Of a DNA stretch of 64,000 nucleotides, positions 8,744 to 18,365 are shown piece after piece (position 1 is the stretch's first letter; each line of letters starts with the position of its first letter). Where the stretch lies: positions 1,726,465-1,790,464 of the forward strand of contig NZ_CP031153.1 of assembly GCF_003352465.1 (NCBI RefSeq), written 5' to 3'. This DNA comes from Kordia sp. SMS9. GTDB taxonomy: Bacteria > Bacteroidota > Bacteroidia > Flavobacteriales > Flavobacteriaceae. Made by a program: the position numbers and the translations under genes. A model generated the notes under the pieces. The model saw only the letters and a list, made by a program, of their open reading frames with translations, was not told where the DNA came from and did not search any database.

Positions 8744-9364
8744 TTAAAGCCAATTGTGCTTTTTCAAAATAGCATCATCAAAGACAACCATGGTCCACAC
8801 AGGATCAAAATCGATACTAGTAATTTCAGGTAACGCATCTGGTTCAGGTTCATCCATGGCAATGATGCGAATCGTTTTATGATTGAAACTTAAAATTAGG
8901 TCTGACAGAAAAGGAATTCCATCAATTTTCTTTGTTAAAAACTCAATATCCGTAATTTTTTGACCAATAAATTCTTTCCATGCATTTGACGTAGAGACAT
9001 CAATTCCTTTTGAATGACTATCAGGTGTATAAAGTCCAGATCGTATTAAAAAATCAATTCCTTCTTGTTCTCTTGAATTAATAGCATCTCTGGCATCTTC
9101 ATAATACAAATGATAGCAATATTCCGCTGTGGGATCATCTTCTAGCCAAACCCAGTTAATCCATTGTTCATTAGAAAGTCGAATGCATATAGCTGTATCA
9201 ACTAAATGAAATCCGTTGTATTCATGCGGACGATCTTGGTAGTCGGCAATAACATATTGGACTTGTTCAATAGTTTGCCCAACGATCGCTTTCTTTTTCC
9301 GATCCACAGATAAAGCAGTTTCTTGATGAATTGAAATTGCATTTTCGAAATTTGATATTGCCAT
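8744..9364 (-). CDS. Hypothetical protein, partner of the GyrB-like gene
   Basis: A 206-residue soluble protein that I do not recognise. It has no signal peptide or membrane segment, and it is acidic and rich in aromatic residues (EQWINWVWLEDDPTAEYCYHLYYED near the middle). The C-terminus, SIDFDPVWTMVVFDD, looks like two beta strands. The layout suggests two related halves, because both IVGQTIEQVQY and FIGQKITDIEF begin with an I/FxGQxI turn. It stands directly upstream of the GyrB-like gene and is probably co-transcribed with it. A small mobile element lies just upstream of its start. A polymorphic-toxin immunity-type or phage-related role is possible but not supported by anything specific. 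Confidence 0.6.
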   Translation of the reverse strand: MAISNFENAISIHQETALSVDRKKKAIVGQTIEQVQYVIADYQDRPHEYNGFHLVDTAICIRLSNEQWINWVWLEDDPTAEYCYHLYYEDARDAINSREQEGIDFLIRSGLYTPDSHSKGIDVSTSNAWKEFIGQKITDIEFLTKKIDGIPFLSDLILSFNHKTIRIIAMDEPEPDALPEITSIDFDPVWTMVVFDDAILKKHNWL

Positions 9365-9450
9365 AATTTTTTTAAAACAGCATTAGTATTTAGTCATGAG
9401 AATTGGGTGTTGAGAAGTTTTAAAAAGAACAAATCAACACTTCTAGAAGC

Positions 9451-9656
9451 TAATGTAACGTGAGTTCGACTTAAAAAACCTTTATTTTACTTGTAATTTA
9501 CTGAAAAATAAACACTTGTCAGTTCGAGCGCAGTCGAGAACAGCTAAGAATTGATATTTTCAAAGGAATCTCGACTGCGCTCGATTTGACATTAAGTGTA
9601 ATGTATTAACAATAAAGTACATAGCATAATATTTATATCGAACTCACGTTAATGTA
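9451..9656. mobile_element. MITE-like element with terminal inverted repeats and 7-bp duplication
   Basis: Perfect 12-base terminal inverted repeats, ACGTGAGTTCGA at 9458-9469 and TCGAACTCACGT at 9638-9649, are each flanked outside by TAATGTA (9451-9457 and 9650-9656). This is the structure expected of a transposed non-autonomous element with a 7-bp target duplication. The interior carries a second, longer palindrome: TGTCA plus TCGAGCGCAGTCGAGA at 9517-9539 and its near-exact inverse at 9569-9591. The 192-bp element has no coding capacity and sits in the spacer between two minus-strand genes. Confidence 0.7.
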
Positions 9657-9696
9657 AATAATTAAAAGCCAGCAGCTAAAGGCTAGAAGTTAACAA

Positions 9697-10986
9697 CTAA
9701 TTCATCAAATCTTCAATTTCATCTGCTTCAATAGGAATATTGCGCATCAAATTAAACGGTTCGCCAGTTTCTTGAATGACAACATCGTCTTCCAAACGGA
9801 TTCCGAAACCTTCATCTGGCAAGTAAATTCCTGGTTCTACCGTAAATACCATATTTGCTGTCATCGGTTCAGTTAAAATTCCATAATCGTGCGTGTCCAA
9901 TCCGATATGGTGTGAAGTTCCATGCATGAAGTATTTTTTATACGCTGGCCAATCTGGATCTTCATTTTGTATATCCGCTTTGTCAAGCAATCCTAAACCT
10001 AGCAATTCCGACGTCATAATTTTTCCAACTTCTACGTGATATTGTGTCCAATCAGTTCCTGGAACGAGCATTTTTGTAGCTTCATTTTTTACACGATTTA
10101 CGGCATTGTATACTGCTTTTTGACGCTCGGTAAAACGACCAGAAACAGGAACGGCACGCGTCATATCACTTGCGTAATTGGCGTATTCGGCTCCGACATC
10201 CATTAAAATAACGTCACCAGCCTTGCACTGCTGATTGTTCTCAATATAGTGCAATACATTTGCGTTATTTCCAGAAGCTATAATCGGCGTGTACGCGAAT
10301 TTTTTTGAGCGATTTCGTAAAAAATCGTGGATGAATTCTGCTTCAATTTCATATTCCCAAACGCCAGGTTTTACAAAACCTAAAATTCTACGAAATCCTT
10401 TTTCCGTAATATCACACGCTTTTTGCATCAAGTCCAATTCAATAGGATCTTTTACAGAGCGCAAACGCTGTAAAATCGGATTGCTTTTTGCCACACTGTG
10501 CGCAGGATATTTGTCTTTCAGCCATTTCGTAAAACGATCTTCGCGGGTTTCTGTTTCTACATTGGCGCGGTAATGTTCGTTGGTGTTGATATATACAGTA
10601 TCACATTGCGTCATGATTTCGAACATGATCTTTTCCAAATCTTGCAACCAATACACCGTTTTAATGCCTGAAGTTGCCAACGCCGCTTCTTTGGTGAGTT
10701 TTTCACCTTCCCAAATGGCAATATGTTCGTTGGTTTCTTTTAAGAATAAAATTTCACGGTGTTTCTCTTTTGGACAATCGGGAAACAATACCAAAATACT
10801 TTCCTCTTGATCGACACCGCTGAGGTAAAAAATATCTCTGTGTTGCTCAAAAGGCATGGTGCTATCGGCACTGATGGGATAAATATCATTTGAATTGAAC
10901 ACAGCCAAACTACTCGGTTTCATCTGTGCCATGAAGTTTTTACGATTCTTGATAAATAAGTTGCGATCTATTGGATGGTATTTCAT
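9697..10986 (-). CDS. pepP: Xaa-Pro aminopeptidase (aminopeptidase P, M24B)
   Basis: A 429-residue cytoplasmic metallopeptidase that removes the N-terminal residue when proline is second. The N-terminal half is the aminopeptidase P-specific domain (FEQHRDIFYLSGVDQEES). The C-terminal pita-bread domain shows the dimetal ligands in order: Asp in LMDVGAEYANYASDMTR, His in MHGTSHHIGLDTHD, Glu in FTVEPGIYLP and Glu in GIRLEDDVV. Two manganese ions are expected. I chose the start at 10986 (MKYHPIDRNLF) because the in-frame ATG 27 bases upstream would add an unconserved extension. Length is normal. The gene is preceded and followed by spacers with repeats and appears monocistronic. Confidence 0.93.
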   Translation of the reverse strand: MKYHPIDRNLFIKNRKNFMAQMKPSSLAVFNSNDIYPISADSTMPFEQHRDIFYLSGVDQEESILVLFPDCPKEKHREILFLKETNEHIAIWEGEKLTKEAALATSGIKTVYWLQDLEKIMFEIMTQCDTVYINTNEHYRANVETETREDRFTKWLKDKYPAHSVAKSNPILQRLRSVKDPIELDLMQKACDITEKGFRRILGFVKPGVWEYEIEAEFIHDFLRNRSKKFAYTPIIASGNNANVLHYIENNQQCKAGDVILMDVGAEYANYASDMTRAVPVSGRFTERQKAVYNAVNRVKNEATKMLVPGTDWTQYHVEVGKIMTSELLGLGLLDKADIQNEDPDWPAYKKYFMHGTSHHIGLDTHDYGILTEPMTANMVFTVEPGIYLPDEGFGIRLEDDVVIQETGEPFNLMRNIPIEADEIEDLMN

Positions 10987-11144
10987 GTTGGTCTTTTTAA
11001 TGAATTCCCTCAAAAATAATCAAACAAAAAAGGAATTAAGTAGCCAAATGGCGGTTTTTTTAATGTAACAATGAATCAGTTTGAAAATGTGTCAATTTGA
11101 AGATTTGAAAATGTGCACACCTGTATTTTAATTCTTTTGCATTG

Positions 11145-11262
11145 TCCGTCAGGTCGAGTGAATTTGTGCAACAAATTTGTATCGAGATATGCTCTGATTT
11201 TCCGAGCTATTCTCGATACAATTTTTCTTCATGCTATTGCGAAAAATCACTCGAATTGACGG
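11145..11262. repeat. Long imperfect stem-loop repeat
   Basis: The ~118-base stretch folds on itself. CCGTCA and TCGAGTGA at the left pair with TCACTCGA and TGACGG at the right, and an inner pair, TTGTATCGAGA (11175-11185 region) with TCTCGATACAA, closes the middle. Mismatches separate the two stems. It lies in the 365-base spacer upstream of the aminopeptidase start. It looks like a REP- or MITE-type intergenic repeat related to the TCGAG words elsewhere in the window, not a gene. Confidence 0.55.
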
Positions 11263-11379
11263 TTTGTGGTATACGTGTAAAAAATTGCAGTACTATTTAC
11301 GCCCATAATTTTCTGTGAATGTTGAATAAATATACGCTAGTACTTAAATTTTTTTTAAATTCAGAATTATGAATTGGTT

Positions 11380-11811
11380 TTATCCATCAATAACAACACC
11401 AACTTGCTTGTTGTTTTCAAAATGCACATTGAAAAAGTAATTTGGTGTTGCTTTTTCTTGAAAAGTGAGTTCAAAACCTGTATCATTTACTGACATTCCT
11501 CTGGTGTGAAAGTGCTTTTCTAGCGAGATAAATTCCATCTCAGCATTATCAAATTGTTCTTTGAGGGCATTTTCAGCTTCGGTTTTTATGCTTGTTTCTT
11601 GCTGTAGCGCATCTAACAGTATTTGTTTTTGGTGTGAAACAATTCCGTTCGCATCACCTGCAATTAAAATTTCTATGGGAAACCCTAGAAACTCTTGATT
11701 GACTTGCCAACCAATGTCAGTTCCTCTTTTGCTAAAACTTTCAATTGCCCCAAAATCTGCGTCTGTAGTTTTTAATTTTTTACTTCCGAATAATTTCTCA
11801 AAAAATCCCAT
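11380..11811 (-). CDS. Hypothetical cytoplasmic protein
   Basis: A 143-residue protein with no recognised family. It opens with MGFFEKLFGSKK, an amphipathic basic start seen in many small cytoplasmic proteins, and ends with a beta-rich section (NYFFNVHFENNKQVGVVIDG). There is no signal peptide or membrane segment. Its start lies 11 bases after the stop of the large secreted BNR/PKD gene, on the same strand, so it is probably the second gene of that transcript, although nothing in the sequence links the functions. The middle section (DALQQETSIKTEAENALKEQ) is probably a helix. Confidence 0.6.
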   Translation of the reverse strand: MGFFEKLFGSKKLKTTDADFGAIESFSKRGTDIGWQVNQEFLGFPIEILIAGDANGIVSHQKQILLDALQQETSIKTEAENALKEQFDNAEMEFISLEKHFHTRGMSVNDTGFELTFQEKATPNYFFNVHFENNKQVGVVIDG

Positions 11812-11822
11812 GAGTTTATGAA

Positions 11823-14800
11823 TTAATATACAATTAACTTTCCTTTTTTAATTTTATCATTCGATCGGATATTGTATAAATACACGCCAGCACTTAAATC
11901 CCATTGTTGTGTCGGAATAGACTTGTTGGTTTGTGTAAAAATAGTGCCGATCAACTTTCCTTGAATGGTATACAATGAAAATTTGAGGTCTTCATTTTTG
12001 GTGCTTTTTACAAAAACGGCTTCATTGCTCTTTACAGGATTTGGAAAAAACGAAATCACATCCGTAGTTACTTCAGAAACACTCAATACGCTTCCCAAGT
12101 TGATATTATCTATATACAATGGCTGTCCGTAACCGTTAATATTTCTAAATTTTATTTGTACATTTTCATTGCCAATATAACTCGTTAAATCAATAGCTTC
12201 TTGGCGCCATTGTGCAGCCGTTGGAACAAAAAGTGCCGTGGTATCTGGAGCAGTTGCTAAAGTATCTCCAAATTTGCTATATACAGACGTCCATGTCATT
12301 CCGCAATCGCTAGAAACATACACTTCCAATCCATCTGAATATGCCGCAGAATATTCTGCGTACGCTACATCAAATACAAGTGTTGCGTCACTCATATTGG
12401 TATTTGCCATATTTAAAGGTGCAATGATATCGCAATAGGTTCCTTGTTGAGAAATCACATAATTATTGACAAACATCGAATTTGTGCTTTGTCCAAAACC
12501 GCCCACAGTATTTTCATACGACCAGGTGTAATTTCCTGTAGCTTCTTGTCGCCAACCATCAGGTACAAACGCTACTTCAAAATCTTCTTCTAAGTTGGTA
12601 TTGCTCAACGATTCTACAAAAATTGTCATAGCGTCACTATCGGAAACACCTGCATCATTTGTAACCGTTAAGGTGACTAAGTGGTTTCCAGTTGAATTAA
12701 ACGTCACTTGCGGATTTCGCAAAGAAGAAGTTGCGATGTTTGCATTTTCAAACGTCCAAGCCCATGTTGCATTGGTATGATTCAGCATGGAATAATCGTC
12801 AAAGTAAAAAATATCTCCAGCACAATTCGCGCTAAGCTTGTCTACCATAATTTTTGCCACAGGACGCGACGGAGCTTCAAACAATTGACTTTCCCAAACG
12901 CCTTTTCCATAACTTGCCAAACGTATTTTTCCATCTCTATAAAACGGACGCAAATCGTTGGCACCTACTGTTGTTGGTAAATTCGCATTATCTAACGTCC
13001 ATGAAGTCATCGCATTGTTTTTATAATACACGGACATGCCTGTAGCGACATACACACCGCCATTGGTTCCTCCGATGGTCGTTAATACTTGAATATTTTG
13101 ACCGTTTAATTCACTCGAAGTTTCATTCGTCCATGTAGCACCGCTATTGATACTTTTGTATACTTTATTACCGTTAGAACCACGCGGATATGCCAACCAA
13201 ATGGTTTGATCGTTTTCAGAATCTAAGCTAATCAAGGCTAATGTTCCATTGCCACTTGGTAAAGAAATGGTACTTGTCGTTGCCCAATCGTCTGTAGTTT
13301 TTACGAGATAAGCATTTCCTGAATTCGGTCGTACCACAATATACATTGTATTCGTATTACTTCGCGAAATTTCAATACCTAATACTTCACTATTGGCTGG
13401 AGCCGAATATACCGCTTCAAAACTCGCGCCTGCATCTAAACTTTTAAATAATTGATTGGAATTTCCAGTGTATACATAATTGTAGCAACTTGGATGAAAC
13501 TCCATTTCTGACGATTGTGCATACCAAGGCGATTCGTTCGGAGCTAATCCTAAGGAAGCATTTACGACAGCGCCACTAATGCTTGTAGGGATGAAGCGAC
13601 TTCCAATATTTGTAGAATATATTTGTTCTGTTCCTGGATTTACATAGCCAGAAGCAGGTTCACCACCACCTAAATCTAAGAATGTTCCTGCGGGAAATCC
13701 TTCTGCGTAGACATCTACACCATTGTGAAACGTTCCACCAACTAATAAATCGCGATTCCAACCAGAGCCAAATCCCCAAAAATCAGTTCCGTGTACACCG
13801 TTCATTTTAAATTCAGGTTGGGTAGCAAATAAATCATTTGATTTAAAAATACCACCATCTGTCGTTGCCCAATATTCGTTGCCAAGTGCTTTGAATTCTT
13901 GCATGTCTACGTGCATCGGATTGTAATTTCCGCAGCCATAATTATAAATACAGGTAAACGTTTGTCCGCCATCGCTAGAGCGCCACATACCAATTCCGCC
14001 CACAAGCACTTGATCTGCATTTGAATTGGAAGCCATCGCAGCACAATTGTAAAATCCTTGATTGAATCCCGTAGCAGAAGTATCTGAGTTTAATAAGTTT
14101 GGATTTGCAGCAGTATACGGTGCACCATTGTACCCTCTCGGATTTGTCCATGAAATACCTGCGTTGTCACTTCGATATACACCAATAAAACCATTGTCGC
14201 CTGCTTTGGAATCGCCAATAAGAAACGCATACACTCTATTTGGATCTGCATCACTTACGGCAAGTTTTGCACCAACCACGCTTCTGTTGGCATCGGTAGA
14301 CGTATACCAACCAATCGTTTGTGGCGTCCAATTGATGCCACCGTTGGTAGATTTTAAAAACTGGTGTGTATTGGTTGCATAATCACGTCTTACCGCGTAT
14401 AAGGTATTTGGGTTTCCAGGTTGTGCTTTTAAATCGTAGGTTTCACTCACTACGACTTGCGACCAGGAAATTCCGCCGTCACTAGTTCTATGTACGCCTG
14501 CTTTTCCAGCAAGCATGACAATATTTGGATTGTTCGGATTGATGAATATTTCCGCAGGATTATCAATGTAGCCAAACAATGGAATGTTGCTATCAAAAAC
14601 GACCGACCAAGAAGTTCCGCCATTGGTTGTTTTAAACAATTCGCTTCCCGAACCTGCATAGGCGATGTCTGGATTTGTAGGATGCACAGAAATTGCGCGT
14701 ACACCAGCATTGGCAATAACTGCTTGCGGCGCCAATCGTGTGACTAAGGTTTTGGAAGCGTTTGTCCAATTGTCGCCACCATTGGTCGTTTTATACACTT

Positions 14801-15284
14801 CTCCTGATTCTGTTCCGCAATACAAAACCGATGGAATCGTTAAACATTGTCCAATGCTGTACACATTTGTTTGTGCACCACTCAGCACCGTTCCGCCTTC
14901 GCGATAACTTTCAAAAGGTCCCATTACGGACCAATTGCCAGATTCTAGCGTGTATTCTTGTGAGTTTTGTAATCCGCGCGCAGCTTCAATAGCTTCCAGT
15001 TTTTTGTTGTGATCGTAAAAACCTTCATTATTTAAAAACGGATCTATAGCACGACGCCATCTTTTATAATATTGTGTGTGATATGATTTTATATATTCAT
15101 GAGTTTCGTAATGCTTTTTATACAAATGATCAATCGTATTTGCATTCGGATTCTCACCATACATGAGTTTTGCCCATGCAGGCGCATCTTTGTACAATTG
15201 ATTTGAAATATTTGGATTTGGAGATTGTTGCGAATATCCAACGATTGCTGTTAGCAATACGAAAAGAAATACTAGTTTTTTCAT
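11823..15284 (-). CDS. Large secreted BNR/PKD protein with T9SS sorting domain
   Basis: A 1153-residue exported protein. MKKLVFLFVLLTAIVGYSQ is the signal peptide. The first ~800 residues contain repeated Asp-box/BNR motifs of the sialidase/sortilin beta-propeller type (TTNGGDNWT, TTNGGTSWSV, TSDGGISWSQ, SSDGGQTFT, SINSGATWTN). A PKD-like domain follows near residue 820 (WTFENANIATSSLRNPQVTF), then a jelly-roll domain near residues 910-1060. The last ~75 residues (ISFFPNPVKSNEAVFV to KKGKLIVY) are a T9SS type A sorting domain. Asp boxes alone do not prove glycosidase activity, so a binding, adhesive or peptidase-associated role remains possible. A short unknown gene follows 11 bases downstream. 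Confidence 0.9.
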   Translation of the reverse strand: MKKLVFLFVLLTAIVGYSQQSPNPNISNQLYKDAPAWAKLMYGENPNANTIDHLYKKHYETHEYIKSYHTQYYKRWRRAIDPFLNNEGFYDHNKKLEAIEAARGLQNSQEYTLESGNWSVMGPFESYREGGTVLSGAQTNVYSIGQCLTIPSVLYCGTESGEVYKTTNGGDNWTNASKTLVTRLAPQAVIANAGVRAISVHPTNPDIAYAGSGSELFKTTNGGTSWSVVFDSNIPLFGYIDNPAEIFINPNNPNIVMLAGKAGVHRTSDGGISWSQVVVSETYDLKAQPGNPNTLYAVRRDYATNTHQFLKSTNGGINWTPQTIGWYTSTDANRSVVGAKLAVSDADPNRVYAFLIGDSKAGDNGFIGVYRSDNAGISWTNPRGYNGAPYTAANPNLLNSDTSATGFNQGFYNCAAMASNSNADQVLVGGIGMWRSSDGGQTFTCIYNYGCGNYNPMHVDMQEFKALGNEYWATTDGGIFKSNDLFATQPEFKMNGVHGTDFWGFGSGWNRDLLVGGTFHNGVDVYAEGFPAGTFLDLGGGEPASGYVNPGTEQIYSTNIGSRFIPTSISGAVVNASLGLAPNESPWYAQSSEMEFHPSCYNYVYTGNSNQLFKSLDAGASFEAVYSAPANSEVLGIEISRSNTNTMYIVVRPNSGNAYLVKTTDDWATTSTISLPSGNGTLALISLDSENDQTIWLAYPRGSNGNKVYKSINSGATWTNETSSELNGQNIQVLTTIGGTNGGVYVATGMSVYYKNNAMTSWTLDNANLPTTVGANDLRPFYRDGKIRLASYGKGVWESQLFEAPSRPVAKIMVDKLSANCAGDIFYFDDYSMLNHTNATWAWTFENANIATSSLRNPQVTFNSTGNHLVTLTVTNDAGVSDSDAMTIFVESLSNTNLEEDFEVAFVPDGWRQEATGNYTWSYENTVGGFGQSTNSMFVNNYVISQQGTYCDIIAPLNMANTNMSDATLVFDVAYAEYSAAYSDGLEVYVSSDCGMTWTSVYSKFGDTLATAPDTTALFVPTAAQWRQEAIDLTSYIGNENVQIKFRNINGYGQPLYIDNINLGSVLSVSEVTTDVISFFPNPVKSNEAVFVKSTKNEDLKFSLYTIQGKLIGTIFTQTNKSIPTQQWDLSAGVYLYNIRSNDKIKKGKLIVY

Positions 15285-15533
15285 AGCGCACTTAGGTGTG
15301 TGAATAATAAATAAAGTCGAGGCAAAAGTTGAGATTCTTTAGTGTATCTTTAATGAATCGGCTGTAAATGTATAAAATTCAACTATTTTTAACATGAATA
15401 TTTTTAATTTATTATTTTAAACATATATAAAACAACTATGGGATTAACTACATTTGCAGCTAATCCCATAGTATTCTTGAAAAGAATTTTTCACGGTAAT
15501 TTTGTATTACCTATTGCAAAAAAAAGTTTTTAT

Positions 15534-18104
15534 TTATTCAATAATAACTCGCTTCGTGATCATTCCATTTTTGGTGATAAAGTTAAACAGATAGAATCCT
15601 TTTGGAAGGTTGAGCGATATATCAAACGCTAACACTTTTGTATTCACTTTCTCCTTTTTAATTGTTTTGACCAATGTACCATTCATTCGGTAAATATTCA
15701 ATTCAACTGTAGAATCACCACTCGTATCTACTTGAATGTTCATGTTTCCTTTGTTTGGATTTGGTGTGATAACTATTGCATCTTTTTTCGGATCTCTTTC
15801 AGAACATTTAGGTGCAAAAACAGTTGTTTCAAATCGTTTGCAACTAGAATCTACCAAACCAGTTGGAGTAATGTACAATACCCAAGACGGATCACTTGCG
15901 CTAATTGGTCCTAATTGTATGTTGGTTACATTTCCTGTTCCAGAATACGCTATTTGTTGGTAATTAGGATAGCCCACTAAATCCCAAGAAATTCCATTGG
16001 TTCCAAGCACATCTACCGTAATGTAATAGAAATCATCACTTGGATCGTTTGGCGTTCCGTTGTCATTACAGTCAGAAGTAGTGATATTAGCGCTGATATT
16101 ACAGGTGAAATCACACGTTTCTGGCGCAAGCACCGTGACATCTACAAAGCAATTTGGATCATTGTTTAGTTTTACCCAAAACCATTCTAGTTGGTCAGCT
16201 ACAAGATAGTTATTACCAAGATTCACATTGTTTTCATCTCCATTTCCAAAGTAAATGACCATCATATTGCTGTTGAGTACCATCCAAGGTTCTCCATTTG
16301 TGTTAAATACATCTAGTGTTATGTTGTAATAATCGTCGCTTGGATCGTTTGGCGTTCCATTATCATTACAAGAACCTACGGAGGTTACGGCTTCCAGCGT
16401 ACATTCATCATCCGAGCAATTTTCTGGTACATTTACGGTAATGGTGGTTGTACACGTTTCATCTTCTTTGTCAGAAATAACGATATCGACCGTAGTGCCA
16501 TAATTAGAAATATTCCCCATCGTAACATTTACGGTATTTCCATAAGGAATTGATTGTGTAAGTACAGAATTTGCTACCCAAAATCCGGTATTGGTATCAT
16601 TACTTACCGTAAGATCAAAAGACCAAGTATCATCACTCGGATCATTTGGCGTTCCGTTGTCATCACAAAGAATATTTGTGGCATTGGCTTCTATTTTACA
16701 GCATTCAGGATTGTCAAAAATGAAGTCATTATTTGTGCCTGGTGTGGTATTGGTGTCATTTACAATCTGTGAACCGTTGGCAATATTAAATGTAGCATTT
16801 GCTCTAAAATCATATCCTCCAGATTGTGAAGGAAAATCATTGGCAGTCACATTGAAACAAAAAGTATTTCCAGTAATGCTTGTTGGGTTTGTGAGTGTAT
16901 TGACAATTACACCATTTTGCAGAATGTCTAAGGTAATGCTATTGATAGTTCCTTGTTGTCCATTTAATTGTGGTAAAGCATACGTGCCACAAACATCAAA
17001 AGGCAATTCTTGACATGGATCTAAATCGTCCAATTCAATAGCTCCTTCCGTTCCTGGATCGCAAGTTTCAATACAAATATCATCTACATACGCATATCCA
17101 TAATGTCCGCCAAGTGCGCAATCGGTCATGATAAACTCTAACGTAACAACATCCCCAACATTTCCAGAGATTTCTAGTTTGGCACAAGTCCAATCTTTCC
17201 ACAAAACAGGTGGCGAATTATTACAATCAGGATTTGTAGGTATAAACTGATTGAAAAAAGGATTGTTGTTGGGGTTTGATACGATACAAATTCTATCAAA
17301 TTCCATTTGATTTTGATCTAAAGCACGTGCAATAAAAAAAGGATTTCGATTCGTATGCATCGGGAATTCAGATACCAATGCATAGGTAAATAAAATTTCC
17401 TGATCTCCATCTTCTTGAAGTGTTATGGTTTTAATAAGTCTATTCATTCCATAATTAGGGAAACAAGCATTATTTCCAAACGTTGGAACTGTTAGTGGTC
17501 TGGGACTGTTAATTCTTGCCGCGTACGAGCCTGAATTTACCCTACTTAATTGTCCTCCGCTCGCAGCAACAATAGGATCGTTGCCTTGTGTTACAATCAT
17601 AAAATTATCAACTCCAGGATTGTTCATATTGTTAGGAGTCCAACCGTAACTTCCAGCACCATTTACAGGAATTGCATCGCATTCACCTGTCGTATATCCA
17701 CCATTAGAACTAAAAGCAGAGGTTCCTGCATATAAATTAAAATTACCATACTCAAAATCACCATTTTCACACAAAGGTGCTGGTCGAGATTTGTATAATT
17801 CTTTAGTTTCAGGGTTTTCTTTAAAATATTGCAAACGCAAATATCCTTTTTTATAGGATTCAATATGCATAGTTTGCTCTTCTTTTGAAAGTTTTTCAAA
17901 AGCCAATCCGTGTTCACCTTCATTAAATATGTCAATGAACTTCTGCAACGCAGTTTCTGGTAATGGTGTATGCGTATGATCGTTTATATACGCTTCAATT
18001 TTTTGCTCGTGTTCTTGTAGTATTTTCTCTTTAGTTTGAGAAAGAACACTGTTCACATTTCCCAAACAAAACAGGAAAAGTACAATAGTAGTAAGGTGTT
18101 TCAT
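15534..18104 (-). CDS. Secreted repeat protein with T9SS sorting domain
   Basis: An 856-residue exported protein. The signal peptide is MKHLTTIVLFLFCLGNVNSVLSQ, followed by a helical region with many charged residues and a jelly-roll-like region around residues 120-360. The C-terminal half holds three copies of a ~90-residue unit, each opening with C-D/N-DNGTPNDPSDD. The unit is a beta-rich, cysteine-containing module, repeated strongly enough that the DNA also repeats near 16055, 16340 and 16640. The end (IVITPNPNKGNMNIQV to TKRVIIE) is a T9SS type A sorting domain. The protein is probably surface-anchored or released; adhesion is a guess. It is transcribed alone. Confidence 0.85.
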   Translation of the reverse strand: MKHLTTIVLFLFCLGNVNSVLSQTKEKILQEHEQKIEAYINDHTHTPLPETALQKFIDIFNEGEHGLAFEKLSKEEQTMHIESYKKGYLRLQYFKENPETKELYKSRPAPLCENGDFEYGNFNLYAGTSAFSSNGGYTTGECDAIPVNGAGSYGWTPNNMNNPGVDNFMIVTQGNDPIVAASGGQLSRVNSGSYAARINSPRPLTVPTFGNNACFPNYGMNRLIKTITLQEDGDQEILFTYALVSEFPMHTNRNPFFIARALDQNQMEFDRICIVSNPNNNPFFNQFIPTNPDCNNSPPVLWKDWTCAKLEISGNVGDVVTLEFIMTDCALGGHYGYAYVDDICIETCDPGTEGAIELDDLDPCQELPFDVCGTYALPQLNGQQGTINSITLDILQNGVIVNTLTNPTSITGNTFCFNVTANDFPSQSGGYDFRANATFNIANGSQIVNDTNTTPGTNNDFIFDNPECCKIEANATNILCDDNGTPNDPSDDTWSFDLTVSNDTNTGFWVANSVLTQSIPYGNTVNVTMGNISNYGTTVDIVISDKEDETCTTTITVNVPENCSDDECTLEAVTSVGSCNDNGTPNDPSDDYYNITLDVFNTNGEPWMVLNSNMMVIYFGNGDENNVNLGNNYLVADQLEWFWVKLNNDPNCFVDVTVLAPETCDFTCNISANITTSDCNDNGTPNDPSDDFYYITVDVLGTNGISWDLVGYPNYQQIAYSGTGNVTNIQLGPISASDPSWVLYITPTGLVDSSCKRFETTVFAPKCSERDPKKDAIVITPNPNKGNMNIQVDTSGDSTVELNIYRMNGTLVKTIKKEKVNTKVLAFDISLNLPKGFYLFNFITKNGMITKRVIIE

Positions 18105-18365
18105 AATTCAAATAGTTTATAAGGTTCATATATTTCAATCAGGCATGTTTAGATGAAGCCTGTTTTTGAATAATTTTTAATTATGAAAACAAAACAAAGG
18201 GTAAACTTGGCGCGTGTCAATTGAAGCACCTTGCAATTCAGTGAATTAAAGCTATAATTCAGTGAATTGTAAGAAAGTTTTGCGGTGAACTATTGAGATA
18301 CAGATGTTTATTGTAGTTTTTTATACTTTTTCACGAACGTTGCAAAGCGGATACTATACAATGAT

